Part shown: one piece after another, positions 31,326-38,504 of the stretch
Numbering within the stretch: position 1 is the first letter of the stretch
Layout: each line of letters opens with the position of its first letter
NCBI GenBank assembly: GCA_029777885.1
Contig: JAKORJ010000123.1
Location: forward strand, 1-42,007
Length of the DNA: 42,007 bases
Reading direction: 5' to 3'
Source: Bacillota bacterium
Lineage (GTDB): Bacteria; Bacillota; Clostridia; Caldicoprobacterales; DTU083
The notes under the pieces: generated by a model
What the model saw: only the letters and a program-made list of their open reading frames with translations
Databases searched by the model: none
Told to the model about the DNA's origin: nothing
Made by a program: the position numbers and the translations under genes

Positions 31326-32660
31326 TTACTGAACGCTTAACCTTTTTACCCGGGTATAGGGGCCACCGAAGCCGACGGGAAGCGGGAACTGCTCCATCTT
31401 GCCGCAGCCGCCGCCCACAAAGCTTAAGAGCTCAAACTCCTCGCTCACAGCGTCCACCTCGGCAAGGGTCTCAAACACGTTGCCAGTGACGACGGAAACC
31501 TTGACAGGCTTTGTGATCTTCCCGTTTTCTATCTTATAAGCCCGGGCAGGCGCCATGGTGAAGGTGGACATGCCCGAACCATGCTTTACCGTGTCTATGA
31601 AAATGCCCCTGTCCATCTCGGCTATTATGTCCTTCAAGGGCCGGTCGCCTTTTTCTATATAGGTGGTGGTCATGCGGACTATGGGCTCGAATTCAAAGCT
31701 TACAGCCCTTGCATTGCCCGTCAGCGGCTCACCCAGGGCTGCGCTGGTGGCCGTACTGTGCAACCTGCCCGTAAGCTTGCCGTTTTTGATGATATAGGTC
31801 TTTTTGCCCTTGGTGCCCTCATCGTCGAAGGGGGTGTAGCCGTTGCCCAAAACCGTTCCGTCATCTATTATCGTCAGCAGGTCCTGGCCGATGGTCTTGC
31901 CCAGGGCCCATTCGGCCTTCATGGTCTCATCGCCTACCATGAAATCCGATTCACTCTTGTGGCCAAAGCTCTCATGGGTAAACACCCCTGTCGCCTCAGG
32001 ACCCAAAAGCACAGGATATATGCCAGGCTCCACCGGCTCGGCTTCCTTAACGAACTGGATGCTCTTTTCGATCTGCTCTGTGAAAAATCCGTATAGGTCT
32101 TTCATTTCGTCAAAATATATGGCAGCCTTTGATACGGCCCCCTTGTCCTTGCTCTCCCCGCAGGCAATATCGAGGTTAAGGCGGATGCCGCAGGTCTGCT
32201 TATCAAAGGTTACCGCCGTCCCCTTCGATGAATAGATCGACTTTATGGTCTTGTTGTCAACATAATAGGATGTATGGTGCACTATCTCCGGGCGGTCAAG
32301 CAGGTGCAGGTAGCTTTCCATAAGCGCCTGCTTTTCTTCTACCGGGATATCTGTGACGGACCGTTCGCTGAAGTTCAGGACCGTGCCGATATTCACCTCA
32401 AATTCTTTTACGATCGGATGGTTGTTGATGTCCGGGTTAGGCCTGGCCATCCGGGCAAGGCTGTCTATGCTCTCCTGGACGCGGCTTATATCGGTGATCG
32501 AGCTGTAATACCACCGGTCACCGTCGAATACCCTTATAAAAGCTCCCTTGTTGCTGCGCACCTTCTGCTGCTGTAAGGTCGTTTTCTTGAAGCTGATCTT
32601 GGTCTCAAAGGTTTCCTCTATACGCACATCGACGTATAGGCCTTCCGGGAATCTGTACAT
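31326..32660 (-). CDS. tldD: TldD family zinc metallopeptidase
   Basis: About 444 residues, the catalytic subunit of the TldD/TldE peptidase. The metal motif HESFGHKSESD (HExxxH with a downstream acidic residue) is present in the expected place, after TGVFT. GMSTFTMAPARAYKIENGKI (in parts), a DDEGTKG segment and the C-terminal SFVGGGCGKMEQFPLPVGFGGP are further family signatures. I start at ATG 32660, with AGGAGGT 6 bases upstream; the open frame to 32717 is not supported. It is the first gene of the tldD-tldE unit and is divergent from the lipoprotein gene. Confidence 0.92.
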   Translation of the reverse strand: MYRFPEGLYVDVRIEETFETKISFKKTTLQQQKVRSNKGAFIRVFDGDRWYYSSITDISRVQESIDSLARMARPNPDINNHPIVKEFEVNIGTVLNFSERSVTDIPVEEKQALMESYLHLLDRPEIVHHTSYYVDNKTIKSIYSSKGTAVTFDKQTCGIRLNLDIACGESKDKGAVSKAAIYFDEMKDLYGFFTEQIEKSIQFVKEAEPVEPGIYPVLLGPEATGVFTHESFGHKSESDFMVGDETMKAEWALGKTIGQDLLTIIDDGTVLGNGYTPFDDEGTKGKKTYIIKNGKLTGRLHSTATSAALGEPLTGNARAVSFEFEPIVRMTTTYIEKGDRPLKDIIAEMDRGIFIDTVKHGSGMSTFTMAPARAYKIENGKITKPVKVSVVTGNVFETLAEVDAVSEEFELLSFVGGGCGKMEQFPLPVGFGGPYTRVKRLSVQ

Positions 32661-32795
32661 CTTGTGACCTCCTGAAAATCTATATAAGCTGATTTGCTCA
32701 GCATGGTTATTAAGCATATATTCTACAAATCGTTTCCGATTCCTGCCTGAACGAGTAGCCCCCGAAATTTATACCATGTTAATATTTAGTCAAAA

Positions 32796-32818
32796 ACCCT
32801 TCTTAAATGTGATATAAT
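32796..32818 (+). promoter_or_regulatory. extended -10 promoter of the lipoprotein gene
   Basis: TGA-TATAAT (-10 at 32813-32818) lies 30 bases upstream of the GTG start. Bases at the -35 position (CAAAAA) match poorly, so it depends on the extended -10. Confidence 0.45.
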
Positions 32819-32847
32819 TATAAAAAATAACAGGAGGTATAAATATT

Positions 32848-33501
32848 GTGGGCATTTACAGATTTAAAAGAGGGCTTGCGCTGATACTTGTGATCATCTG
32901 TGCATCGGCTGTGACAGGCTGCTTTACCAAACCTAAAAACACCTTGTCTATGGCCAGGTGGGATGACGATGTTTTCGTTAGCGAATGGGCCGGGTTCAAG
33001 CTGCCGGTACCTGAGGGCTGGTATGTGGCAACTGATGAAGAAATCAAGGAAGTAATGAATCTTGGTGCCGAGGTCATCGCCGGCGCAACCGGTGAAGATG
33101 CAGATAAATATAAGGCTGCAAATGCTGTCTATCCCTTGTACATGTCAAAATACCCGCTTGACTCCGAGGAGCTCAACCCAAATGCCATGATAGTGATCGA
33201 AAAGCTGAGTGCGCTGCAAAATTTGCTGATAAAGGATGCAGACTCATATATCGAATCGACCATGCAGCAGCTTGAGGGCCTCAACATTGGCTATAGTACG
33301 GAAAAGGGCGATAAGGTAGTGATCGCAGGCGAAGAATACTCCTCGATGACAGCTACCCTTGAGCTTATTGAAGACCTGAGCCTGATACAAAGGTATTACT
33401 CCCGCGTACATGACGGGTATATCATCAGCTTCATATTGACCGGTATATCCACTAATCCTGAGGAATTGGACGATATAATCACAAGCATTGAAAAGTACTA
33501 A
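32848..33501 (+). CDS. lipoprotein of unknown function
   Basis: 217 residues. A typical lipoprotein signal ends in SAVTGC, so Cys25 would be lipidated and the protein held on the outer face of the membrane. The mature part is mixed alpha/beta: WAGFKLPVPEGWYVATDEEIKEV, then ILGISTNPEELDDII at the end, the pattern of the clostridial lipoproteins of 'PsbP/YoaP-like' type with no known role. AGGAGGT lies 10 bases before the GTG start. It has its own promoter and terminator and is divergent from tldD, so it is a single-gene unit. Confidence 0.85.
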   Translation: MGIYRFKRGLALILVIICASAVTGCFTKPKNTLSMARWDDDVFVSEWAGFKLPVPEGWYVATDEEIKEVMNLGAEVIAGATGEDADKYKAANAVYPLYMSKYPLDSEELNPNAMIVIEKLSALQNLLIKDADSYIESTMQQLEGLNIGYSTEKGDKVVIAGEEYSSMTATLELIEDLSLIQRYYSRVHDGYIISFILTGISTNPEELDDIITSIEKY

Positions 33502-33555
33502 CGCACTATTATCAACAATATTGTCATAGTATGATGATTATACTGAGGTAAAGAT

Positions 33556-33582
33556 AAGAGGCTGTTCATGAGCCTCTTTTTT
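33556..33582 (+). terminator. intrinsic terminator of the lipoprotein gene
   Basis: AAGAGGCT (33556-33563) and AGCCTCTT (33571-33578) form an 8-bp stem with a 7-base loop, followed by TTTTTT. It lies 55 bases after the stop codon and just before the rex stop codon on the other strand. Confidence 0.9.
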
Positions 33583-33585
33583 CAT

Positions 33586-34227
33586 CTAAAAACATTGAAG
33601 AATGTTCATCCTGCAAGTAAGAGTATAAAGGCTGTCATTCAAGCATGCGTTTTCTATAACCACTTCAGCCGGGCCATACAGGTCTACATCGGCAAAATTC
33701 CATATTCCCTTTATTCCGGCTTCTATCATTATATCTGCAGTTGCCTGAGCCCTGTCTTTAGGCACGCAGATTATCCCGATCTCAACGCCCTTTTCCCGGA
33801 TAAATTCCTTCATATCATCGATGTCGTAGATCATGATCCCGTTGACCGAACACCCGATAAGCCGCGGGTTTACGTCAAAAAGCGCCAGGATGTCAAAGCC
33901 TTCACTGGCGGCTTCACTGTAGCTCGCCAGGGAGTGCCCTATATTGCCTACTCCTGCAATAATGACCTTGTAGCGGCTATTCAGGCCTAGTATTTTTCTT
34001 ATGCGGCCGAGCAGGGCATTTACTTCATAGCCGATGCCCTGCTGGCCCAGCCCTCCAAAGCAGTTAAAATCCTGCCTGACCTGGGATGAAGTAATACCCA
34101 TCCTTTCACCCAGCTCTAAAGACGATGTTCTTTTTACCTCCATGTTTTTCAGCTCATTAAGGTAACGGTAATACCTTGGTAGTCTACGCAATAAAGGCTC
34201 TCTAACATTTAGCTTGCCCCTTGACAT
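33586..34227 (-). CDS. rex: redox-sensing transcriptional repressor Rex
   Basis: 213 residues. Rex binds DNA when the NADH/NAD ratio is low and leaves it when NADH rises, controlling fermentative dehydrogenases. The N-terminal winged helix is clear (LPRYYRYLNEL, SLELGERMGITSSQVRQDF, FGGLGQQGIGYEV), as is the Rossmann NADH-binding motif IIAGVGNIGHSLASY and the C-terminal IWNFADVDLYGPAEVVIENA helix that swaps between monomers. I start at ATG 34227, with GAGGTT upstream, 9 bases after the stop of the alcohol dehydrogenase gene, so the two are one operon. A Rex box lies upstream of that operon, which points to autoregulation. Confidence 0.95.
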   Translation of the reverse strand: MSRGKLNVREPLLRRLPRYYRYLNELKNMEVKRTSSLELGERMGITSSQVRQDFNCFGGLGQQGIGYEVNALLGRIRKILGLNSRYKVIIAGVGNIGHSLASYSEAASEGFDILALFDVNPRLIGCSVNGIMIYDIDDMKEFIREKGVEIGIICVPKDRAQATADIMIEAGIKGIWNFADVDLYGPAEVVIENACLNDSLYTLTCRMNILQCF

Positions 34228-34235
34228 GATCAACC

Positions 34236-35279
34236 TCAGACAGACTGATCGATCCTGATGACAGCACGGCCGGTCAAGGTATTGTTTCTCAGCGCGTCAA
34301 GAGCCTTATACAGCTCATCAAACCCGAAATGCTGTACATTTACCTTTATCCTGCCCCGTTTGACAAGGTCAACTATGGATCGCAGCTGTGACAAACTGCC
34401 ACCCTGGGAAAATTTAACGTCTATGCCCGGTTTGAGATATGCCCATTTGACTTTCAGAGTACCCCCGCCAAGACCGTTTATTACGATGGTGCCCATGGGC
34501 TTTGTGATCCTGGCCGCAAGATCCATTGTCGGATCGTTGCCCACAAAATCAAACACGGCATTCACACCCTTGCCGCCTGTAAGCTCCATTATTTTATCAA
34601 AGGCATTCTCATCCGATTTTACAGCATCACTGGCACCAAGCTCCAAGGCATTCTTCAGGCACCTTTCATCAATATCGACCGCTATTATCCTGGCACTGGT
34701 GAGCTCCCGGAGAAATTGTACAGCATAGGTGCCCAGACCTCCAATGCCGATAACAACTGCTATTCCATGTCCCGGTATCTTATGCCTTGCATCGTCAATG
34801 GAAGCATAGGGGGTCAGGGCTGCATCAGTGAGTGGTGCCATCAAGCAGGGGTCCATATCGCCGATCGATACAAGCTCCCTCGCCTCGGCTATCATATACT
34901 CCGCCAGTCCTCCGTCCTCAGCAAGACCTCTTGAGCTGACGAACTCACAATAATTGTCGTGGCCTGAAATGCACGCTTCACATTGACCGCAGGAATGAAT
35001 TGCTGAAGCCACGACAGCTTCACCCACCTTAAAGCCCTTTACATTTGGTCCAAGCTCCTCAATCCAGCCGGCATTTTCATGTCCCAGGGTAAAGGGGCCC
35101 CTCCACGGCAGTATCTCGACACCATGGTCTATGACCTCCAGATCAGTCCTGCACAAACCTGCACCCCCCATTCGAAGGAGTACCTCTCCGGGACCTGGCT
35201 TTGGCACTTCTACCTCCATCAGTACAGGAGGCTTGCCAAGCTCGGTTATCCTGTATGCTTTCATCATTCTTCCGCCCAT
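34236..35279 (-). CDS. zinc-dependent medium-chain alcohol dehydrogenase
   Basis: 347 residues. Catalytic zinc ligands are Cys43 (GLCRTD), His67/Glu68 (LGHENAG) and probably an Asp/Cys near residue 145; structural zinc ligands are C97, C100, C103 and C111 (CGQCEACISGHDNYC). The Rossmann motif is VVIGIGGLGTYAVQ, and Asp in AVDIDERC suggests NAD rather than NADP. It belongs to the broad group with threonine, sorbitol and ethanol dehydrogenases; the substrate is not determined. Start at 35279 with AAGGGG 7 bases upstream; the ATGs at 35267 and 35264 are alternatives with GGCGGAAG. First gene of the operon with rex. Confidence 0.93.
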   Translation of the reverse strand: MGGRMMKAYRITELGKPPVLMEVEVPKPGPGEVLLRMGGAGLCRTDLEVIDHGVEILPWRGPFTLGHENAGWIEELGPNVKGFKVGEAVVASAIHSCGQCEACISGHDNYCEFVSSRGLAEDGGLAEYMIAEARELVSIGDMDPCLMAPLTDAALTPYASIDDARHKIPGHGIAVVIGIGGLGTYAVQFLRELTSARIIAVDIDERCLKNALELGASDAVKSDENAFDKIMELTGGKGVNAVFDFVGNDPTMDLAARITKPMGTIVINGLGGGTLKVKWAYLKPGIDVKFSQGGSLSQLRSIVDLVKRGRIKVNVQHFGFDELYKALDALRNNTLTGRAVIRIDQSV

Positions 35280-35320
35280 TTTGATTCCCCTTTCACTGAT
35301 TATTCTATCTTTGACAATAT

Positions 35321-35348
35321 TATATATGTTGTTCCATATTCTTCTCGA
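35321..35348 (-). promoter_or_regulatory. probable promoter of the adh-rex operon
   Basis: Minus strand: -35 TCGAGA (35343-35348) and -10 TATAAT (about 35321-35326), 17-base spacer. The Rex box begins 8 bases upstream of the -35. Confidence 0.5.
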
Positions 35349-35355
35349 TGTGCAA

Positions 35356-35373
35356 TTGTTAAAACTTTAACAT
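35356..35373. promoter_or_regulatory. Rex-binding site
   Basis: TTGTTAAAACTTTAACAT matches the clostridial Rex consensus TTGTTAANNNNTTAACAA at every fixed position but the last. It lies between the two divergent promoters, next to the -35 of each, so Rex could control both the adh-rex operon and the PucR-type regulator. Confidence 0.8.
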
Positions 35374-35378
35374 TTGAA

Positions 35379-35407
35379 TTGTGCATATACACGAATCTCT
35401 GTATAAT
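35379..35407 (+). promoter_or_regulatory. promoter of the PucR-type regulator gene
   Basis: -35 TTGTGC (35379-35384), 17-base spacer, -10 TATAAT (35402-35407), 21 bases before the ATG. The Rex box ends 5 bases upstream of the -35. The spacer starts with a near-palindrome GTGCATATACAC. Confidence 0.6.
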
Positions 35408-35427
35408 TATATATAGAGGTGTATATT

Positions 35428-36675
35428 ATGGGAGATTTGATATCCGATTGTGTATATCGAAAGCTCTTCATAGCTTTGCACCAGGGTGGTATACAGAGAA
35501 TAGCCAGAACGGGGTATGACCTGCTTGACAGCCCGATCATAGTTGTAAATGCAGAGCTTAAAAAGCTGGCCCAGTACCCTGAAAAGCCCATAGGGGACCC
35601 TATCTGGGACACATATTACTATCAGCAGTCCATGACCCAGCAGATGACATGGCAGTTTCTCGAGGACTACACCATACAGCGTTCAAAGCACACAGAAACC
35701 CCCTTCTGGATAAACTGGGGGCTAGCTGAACATCTGCCAAGGCTTGTATACAGCATAAAGGTCAATAATGTGGTTGAGGGATATGTCGGCTTCTTATTTA
35801 TGAACACGGAGTTGACGGAAAAGCACCTAAAGATTACGGAGCTTATATACCAGGCCCTTGAAATCGAAATGAACAAAAACGTACATTTGGAAAGCCCCCG
35901 CAGCCCTGCAGAAACAGTATTCGTGAAAGACCTCTTCCAGGGAAAGATCAAGTCCGAAGAGGTGTTGAAAAAATGGTTGAAGGGTCTGAACCTGAATCTT
36001 GAACCAAATTATTGTGTGGCGGTCGTAGAAGAAGACCGGCTAGAAAAGACGAGACTTCATTATCTTAAAAATCTGCTTGATAAAAATTCACCAAATCTTC
36101 TATACGCAATCATCGAAAACAGCCTGTATATCCTTTTCTCAAACATTGACAACCAAACGACTCTTAAGAATTACATCAAAGCCAAAAACCAACGACTTAA
36201 TAATATACTTGAAGCCTTTAACCTGAATATAGGTGTCAGTAACGCCTTTACGAACCTGCTGGATATAGGAAGCTGCGTTTACCAGGCTGACAGGGCACTC
36301 TTGCTTGGAAGAAATGCCGCTAATAATGAATTGATCCATCTATATCAGGATTATGTACTGGAAAACCTGATGACCTATATACGAAAAGATGTTGAAACAG
36401 TCAACCTGTATCATCCGGCTATCAACATCCTGAGGGAATACGACAGCAAAAACGGCACTCAATATCTGAACACCCTGAGAGTGTTTATTACCAGCATGTG
36501 CAATCACAGAGATACCGCGAACAAGCTTTTCATACACCGGAACACACTTCACTACAGGCTTAAAAAATTGCAGGAGATCGCAGGCATTTCATTGGAGGAT
36601 ACAAAGCTGTGTACCTTGCTTTTGTTCAACTTTTACCTGCTTGACGAAAAAGCCACCGCAAACGAATCCAGCTAG
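35428..36675 (+). CDS. PucR/CdaR family transcriptional regulator
   Basis: About 415 residues. The C-terminal PucR-type helix-turn-helix is clear: LRVFITSMCNHRDTANKLFIHRNTLHYRLKKLQEIAGISLED (in parts; HRNTLHYRL is the signature). The middle has a GGDEF-like PucR domain (LYHPAINIL, YQADRALLLGR). The N-terminal ~170 residues are a PAS/GAF-like sensor domain (YDLLDSPIIVVNAELKKLAQ, NNVVEGYVGFLFMNT). Such proteins respond to purines, sugar acids or other small molecules; the ligand here is unknown. I start at ATG 35428, with GAGGTG 7 bases upstream. Divergent from adh-rex and overlapping DUF2721 tail to tail by 4 bases. Confidence 0.9.
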   Translation: MGDLISDCVYRKLFIALHQGGIQRIARTGYDLLDSPIIVVNAELKKLAQYPEKPIGDPIWDTYYYQQSMTQQMTWQFLEDYTIQRSKHTETPFWINWGLAEHLPRLVYSIKVNNVVEGYVGFLFMNTELTEKHLKITELIYQALEIEMNKNVHLESPRSPAETVFVKDLFQGKIKSEEVLKKWLKGLNLNLEPNYCVAVVEEDRLEKTRLHYLKNLLDKNSPNLLYAIIENSLYILFSNIDNQTTLKNYIKAKNQRLNNILEAFNLNIGVSNAFTNLLDIGSCVYQADRALLLGRNAANNELIHLYQDYVLENLMTYIRKDVETVNLYHPAINILREYDSKNGTQYLNTLRVFITSMCNHRDTANKLFIHRNTLHYRLKKLQEIAGISLEDTKLCTLLLFNFYLLDEKATANESS

Positions 36676-37076
36676 ATCCGCTTTTTACTTTCATCAATCC
36701 CGCTGAGCTCTATTTTGAGGGCATCAACAGACAGGTAGATCTCCCAGAGGGATAGTATCAGTGAAGCCATCATCAACAGCAGGCTGATCCCAAACACGAT
36801 ATCAGCGGCCAGTATCCTCCTTAAGAAAAACAGGAACATGCAAATCACACAGAACAGGAAGCTAAGAACGCTTACGAACTGTGTGTACTTTAGGATATTA
36901 AGACGTATGTGGAAATTCTTTATCTGCTTGTATACCTTCTCATCAGGGTTTTCCTCATACAGGGAGCGGAACTGGCGGACCAGGGAGGCCAACGCCAGAA
37001 AGCGGTTGGTATGGGCCAGCATCAGCAAGGTGATAGCCGGAAACAGGAGCGCAGGTGTTGTGATATTGATATCCAT
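36672..37076 (-). CDS. DUF2721 family membrane protein
   Basis: 134 residues with three membrane segments (about 8-28, 65-85 and 90-115), the DUF2721 layout. Recognisable: TTPALLFPAITLLMLAHTNRFLALASLVRQ at the start (in parts) and a short cytoplasmic helix RSLYEENPDEKVYKQIKNF. No function is known. GGAGG precedes the ATG by 7 bases. It is convergent with the PucR-type gene, whose end it overlaps by 4 bases. Confidence 0.88.
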   Translation of the reverse strand: MDINITTPALLFPAITLLMLAHTNRFLALASLVRQFRSLYEENPDEKVYKQIKNFHIRLNILKYTQFVSVLSFLFCVICMFLFFLRRILAADIVFGISLLLMMASLILSLWEIYLSVDALKIELSGIDESKKRI

Positions 37077-37218
37077 GGCAACCTCCGGTAATAATTATGA
37101 TCAGGAAATAATTCTGCATAATATATACCCGGTTTAAGCCGGTCTGACAACCGTTTGTCCATAGTTTTTAGATTGGATGTCACCAAAATTGTCACCAAAA
37201 ATCATATATTTACACAGA

Positions 37219-37247
37219 AAGGGTTCTATGTCAACCATAGAACCCTT
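37219..37247 (-). terminator. probable terminator after tRNA-Ser
   Basis: AAGGGTTCTATG and CATAGAACCCTT (37219-37230 and 37236-37247) form a perfect 12-bp stem with a 5-base loop, 6 bases beyond the tRNA CCA. The T tract after it on the minus strand is short (TTTCTGT). Confidence 0.75.
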
Positions 37248-37252
37248 GATTT

Positions 37253-37345
37253 TGGCGGAGAGAGAGGGATTCGAACCCTCGGTACCCTGTTCGGGGTACA
37301 CACGATTTCCAGTCGTGCGCCTTCGTCCAGCTCAGCCATCTCTCC
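37253..37345 (-). tRNA. tRNA-Ser(GGA), CCA encoded
   Basis: Read on the minus strand it begins GGAGAGATGGCTGAG and ends in TCTCTCC-G-CCA. The 7-bp acceptor stem pairs fully, the anticodon loop is CTGGAAA (anticodon GGA, Ser UCC/UCU), there is a long variable arm, and the T-loop is GGTTCGAATCC. All are right for a class II serine tRNA of 90 nt plus CCA. Confidence 0.97.
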
Positions 37346-37383
37346 AGACGATCGTAAGTTTATTATAATCAGAGCATCGTTTT

Positions 37384-37412
37384 ATATTACAATATTTAAT
37401 GTCGCTTGTCAA
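37384..37412 (-). promoter_or_regulatory. promoter of tRNA-Ser
   Basis: Minus strand: consensus -35 TTGACA (37407-37412), 17-base spacer, -10 TAATAT (37384-37389), about 40 bases upstream of the tRNA. The rest of 37077-37616 outside the tRNA and its signals holds no gene that I can support. Confidence 0.6.
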
Positions 37413-37521
37413 TAATGCCGCCTGCCAATTTCGTGAGTGCCCGGGCTGCCATTTTCAGGTGTCAGGCAGGAGGCTTGCCGTCGGTGCATCTGTCGCCTTA
37501 TACAGCACGTACAGCCTGATA

Positions 37522-37550
37522 TGGTCATGCCTTTATCCGTATGGTATAAT
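37522..37550 (+). promoter_or_regulatory. promoter of the sortase-MORN-glycosidase operon
   Basis: -35 TGGTCA (37522-37527), 17-base spacer, extended -10 TGG-TATAAT (37542-37550), 66 bases before the sortase start codon. Confidence 0.65.
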
Positions 37551-37616
37551 ATAAGTACGTTTTAACCCACTGCAAACCTTTTATATATAACTAACGCTTT
37601 ATCAGGAGGGTGCACT

Positions 37617-38474
37617 ATGGGACGGTTCAGCATCAAAAAAATACTTGACAATAAGATTTTCAACAATGCAATTATCATCGTCTGCACCATTACCTTAATA
37701 TACAGCTTGTTCAAGATCGGATCGACCTTTTTTTACAGCCTCCGGGGCAATGAAATCATGGATGATCTGCACAAGATCATGAACAATAACCAGTATGTAA
37801 GGAGATCCTTTCATCAGGTCAGCTTTGACTCCATGCTGAACACCATCACGCTCAATCTTGACCCTGAGAACGGTGGCAACAGCCCGGATGAACGGAACCT
37901 TGAAGTGCTTGACAAATACAAGGATCTCGTTTTGATAAATGAAGATATAATCGGTTGGATAAAGGTGCCGGGCACCGACATCGACTACCCTATCGTACAA
38001 GGCAGGGACAACAGCCAGTACCTGAACATGACCTACACAGGCGAAATAAACCGGCACGGGTCAATATTCATGGACTACAGGAACAGCAAATACTTTGATG
38101 ACAGAAATACTGTCATTTACGGCCACAACATGCATCTCAAGCCCCATATGTTCAGGCCCTTGGCAAAGAGCTACCAGGATAAGGATTTCTTCTACAATAA
38201 CAGGATAATCCAGGTAGATTCTATATATGAGGAGCAAAAGTGGGAAGTATTCTCCGCTTATATAACAGAAATCACTTTCGATTACACCAAGACCAGGTTC
38301 AACACCCCTGAGGAATTTACGGCTTTCATTCAGACCATAAAGGAAAAGTCTAAGTTCCCCACTGATACCGAAGTAACAGAAGACGACTGCATACTTACGC
38401 TTTCCACCTGCACCTATGAGTTCAAAAATGCCAGATTCGTAGTACACGCTAAAAAAATAAAGGATGGGGACTAA
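37617..38474 (+). CDS. srtB: class B sortase
   Basis: 285 residues. One N-terminal membrane segment (about 17-40) anchors it with the catalytic domain outside. The catalytic triad is visible: His170 (VIYGHNM), Cys265 (LTLSTCTYEF) and Arg273 (ARFVVHA). The spacing and IIGWIKVPGTDIDYPIVQG are typical of class B (SrtB) enzymes, which attach proteins to the cell wall at NPQTN- or other non-LPXTG signals. AGGAGGG lies 7 bases before the ATG. Its direct neighbour, the MORN protein, has no sorting signal, whereas the protein at 19393 ends in PPKTG. It leads a four-gene plus-strand unit. Confidence 0.95.
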   Translation: MGRFSIKKILDNKIFNNAIIIVCTITLIYSLFKIGSTFFYSLRGNEIMDDLHKIMNNNQYVRRSFHQVSFDSMLNTITLNLDPENGGNSPDERNLEVLDKYKDLVLINEDIIGWIKVPGTDIDYPIVQGRDNSQYLNMTYTGEINRHGSIFMDYRNSKYFDDRNTVIYGHNMHLKPHMFRPLAKSYQDKDFFYNNRIIQVDSIYEEQKWEVFSAYITEITFDYTKTRFNTPEEFTAFIQTIKEKSKFPTDTEVTEDDCILTLSTCTYEFKNARFVVHAKKIKDGD

Positions 38475-38504
38475 AGCCTAATGGCTAACCAGAGGGGACT
38501 TTGT

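Noticed and set aside
37155-37415. Plus-strand frames reading through the tRNA-Ser region.
   Set aside because: They cover the tRNA and its terminator and have no coding signals; the sequence GERGIRTLGT comes from the tRNA T-arm.
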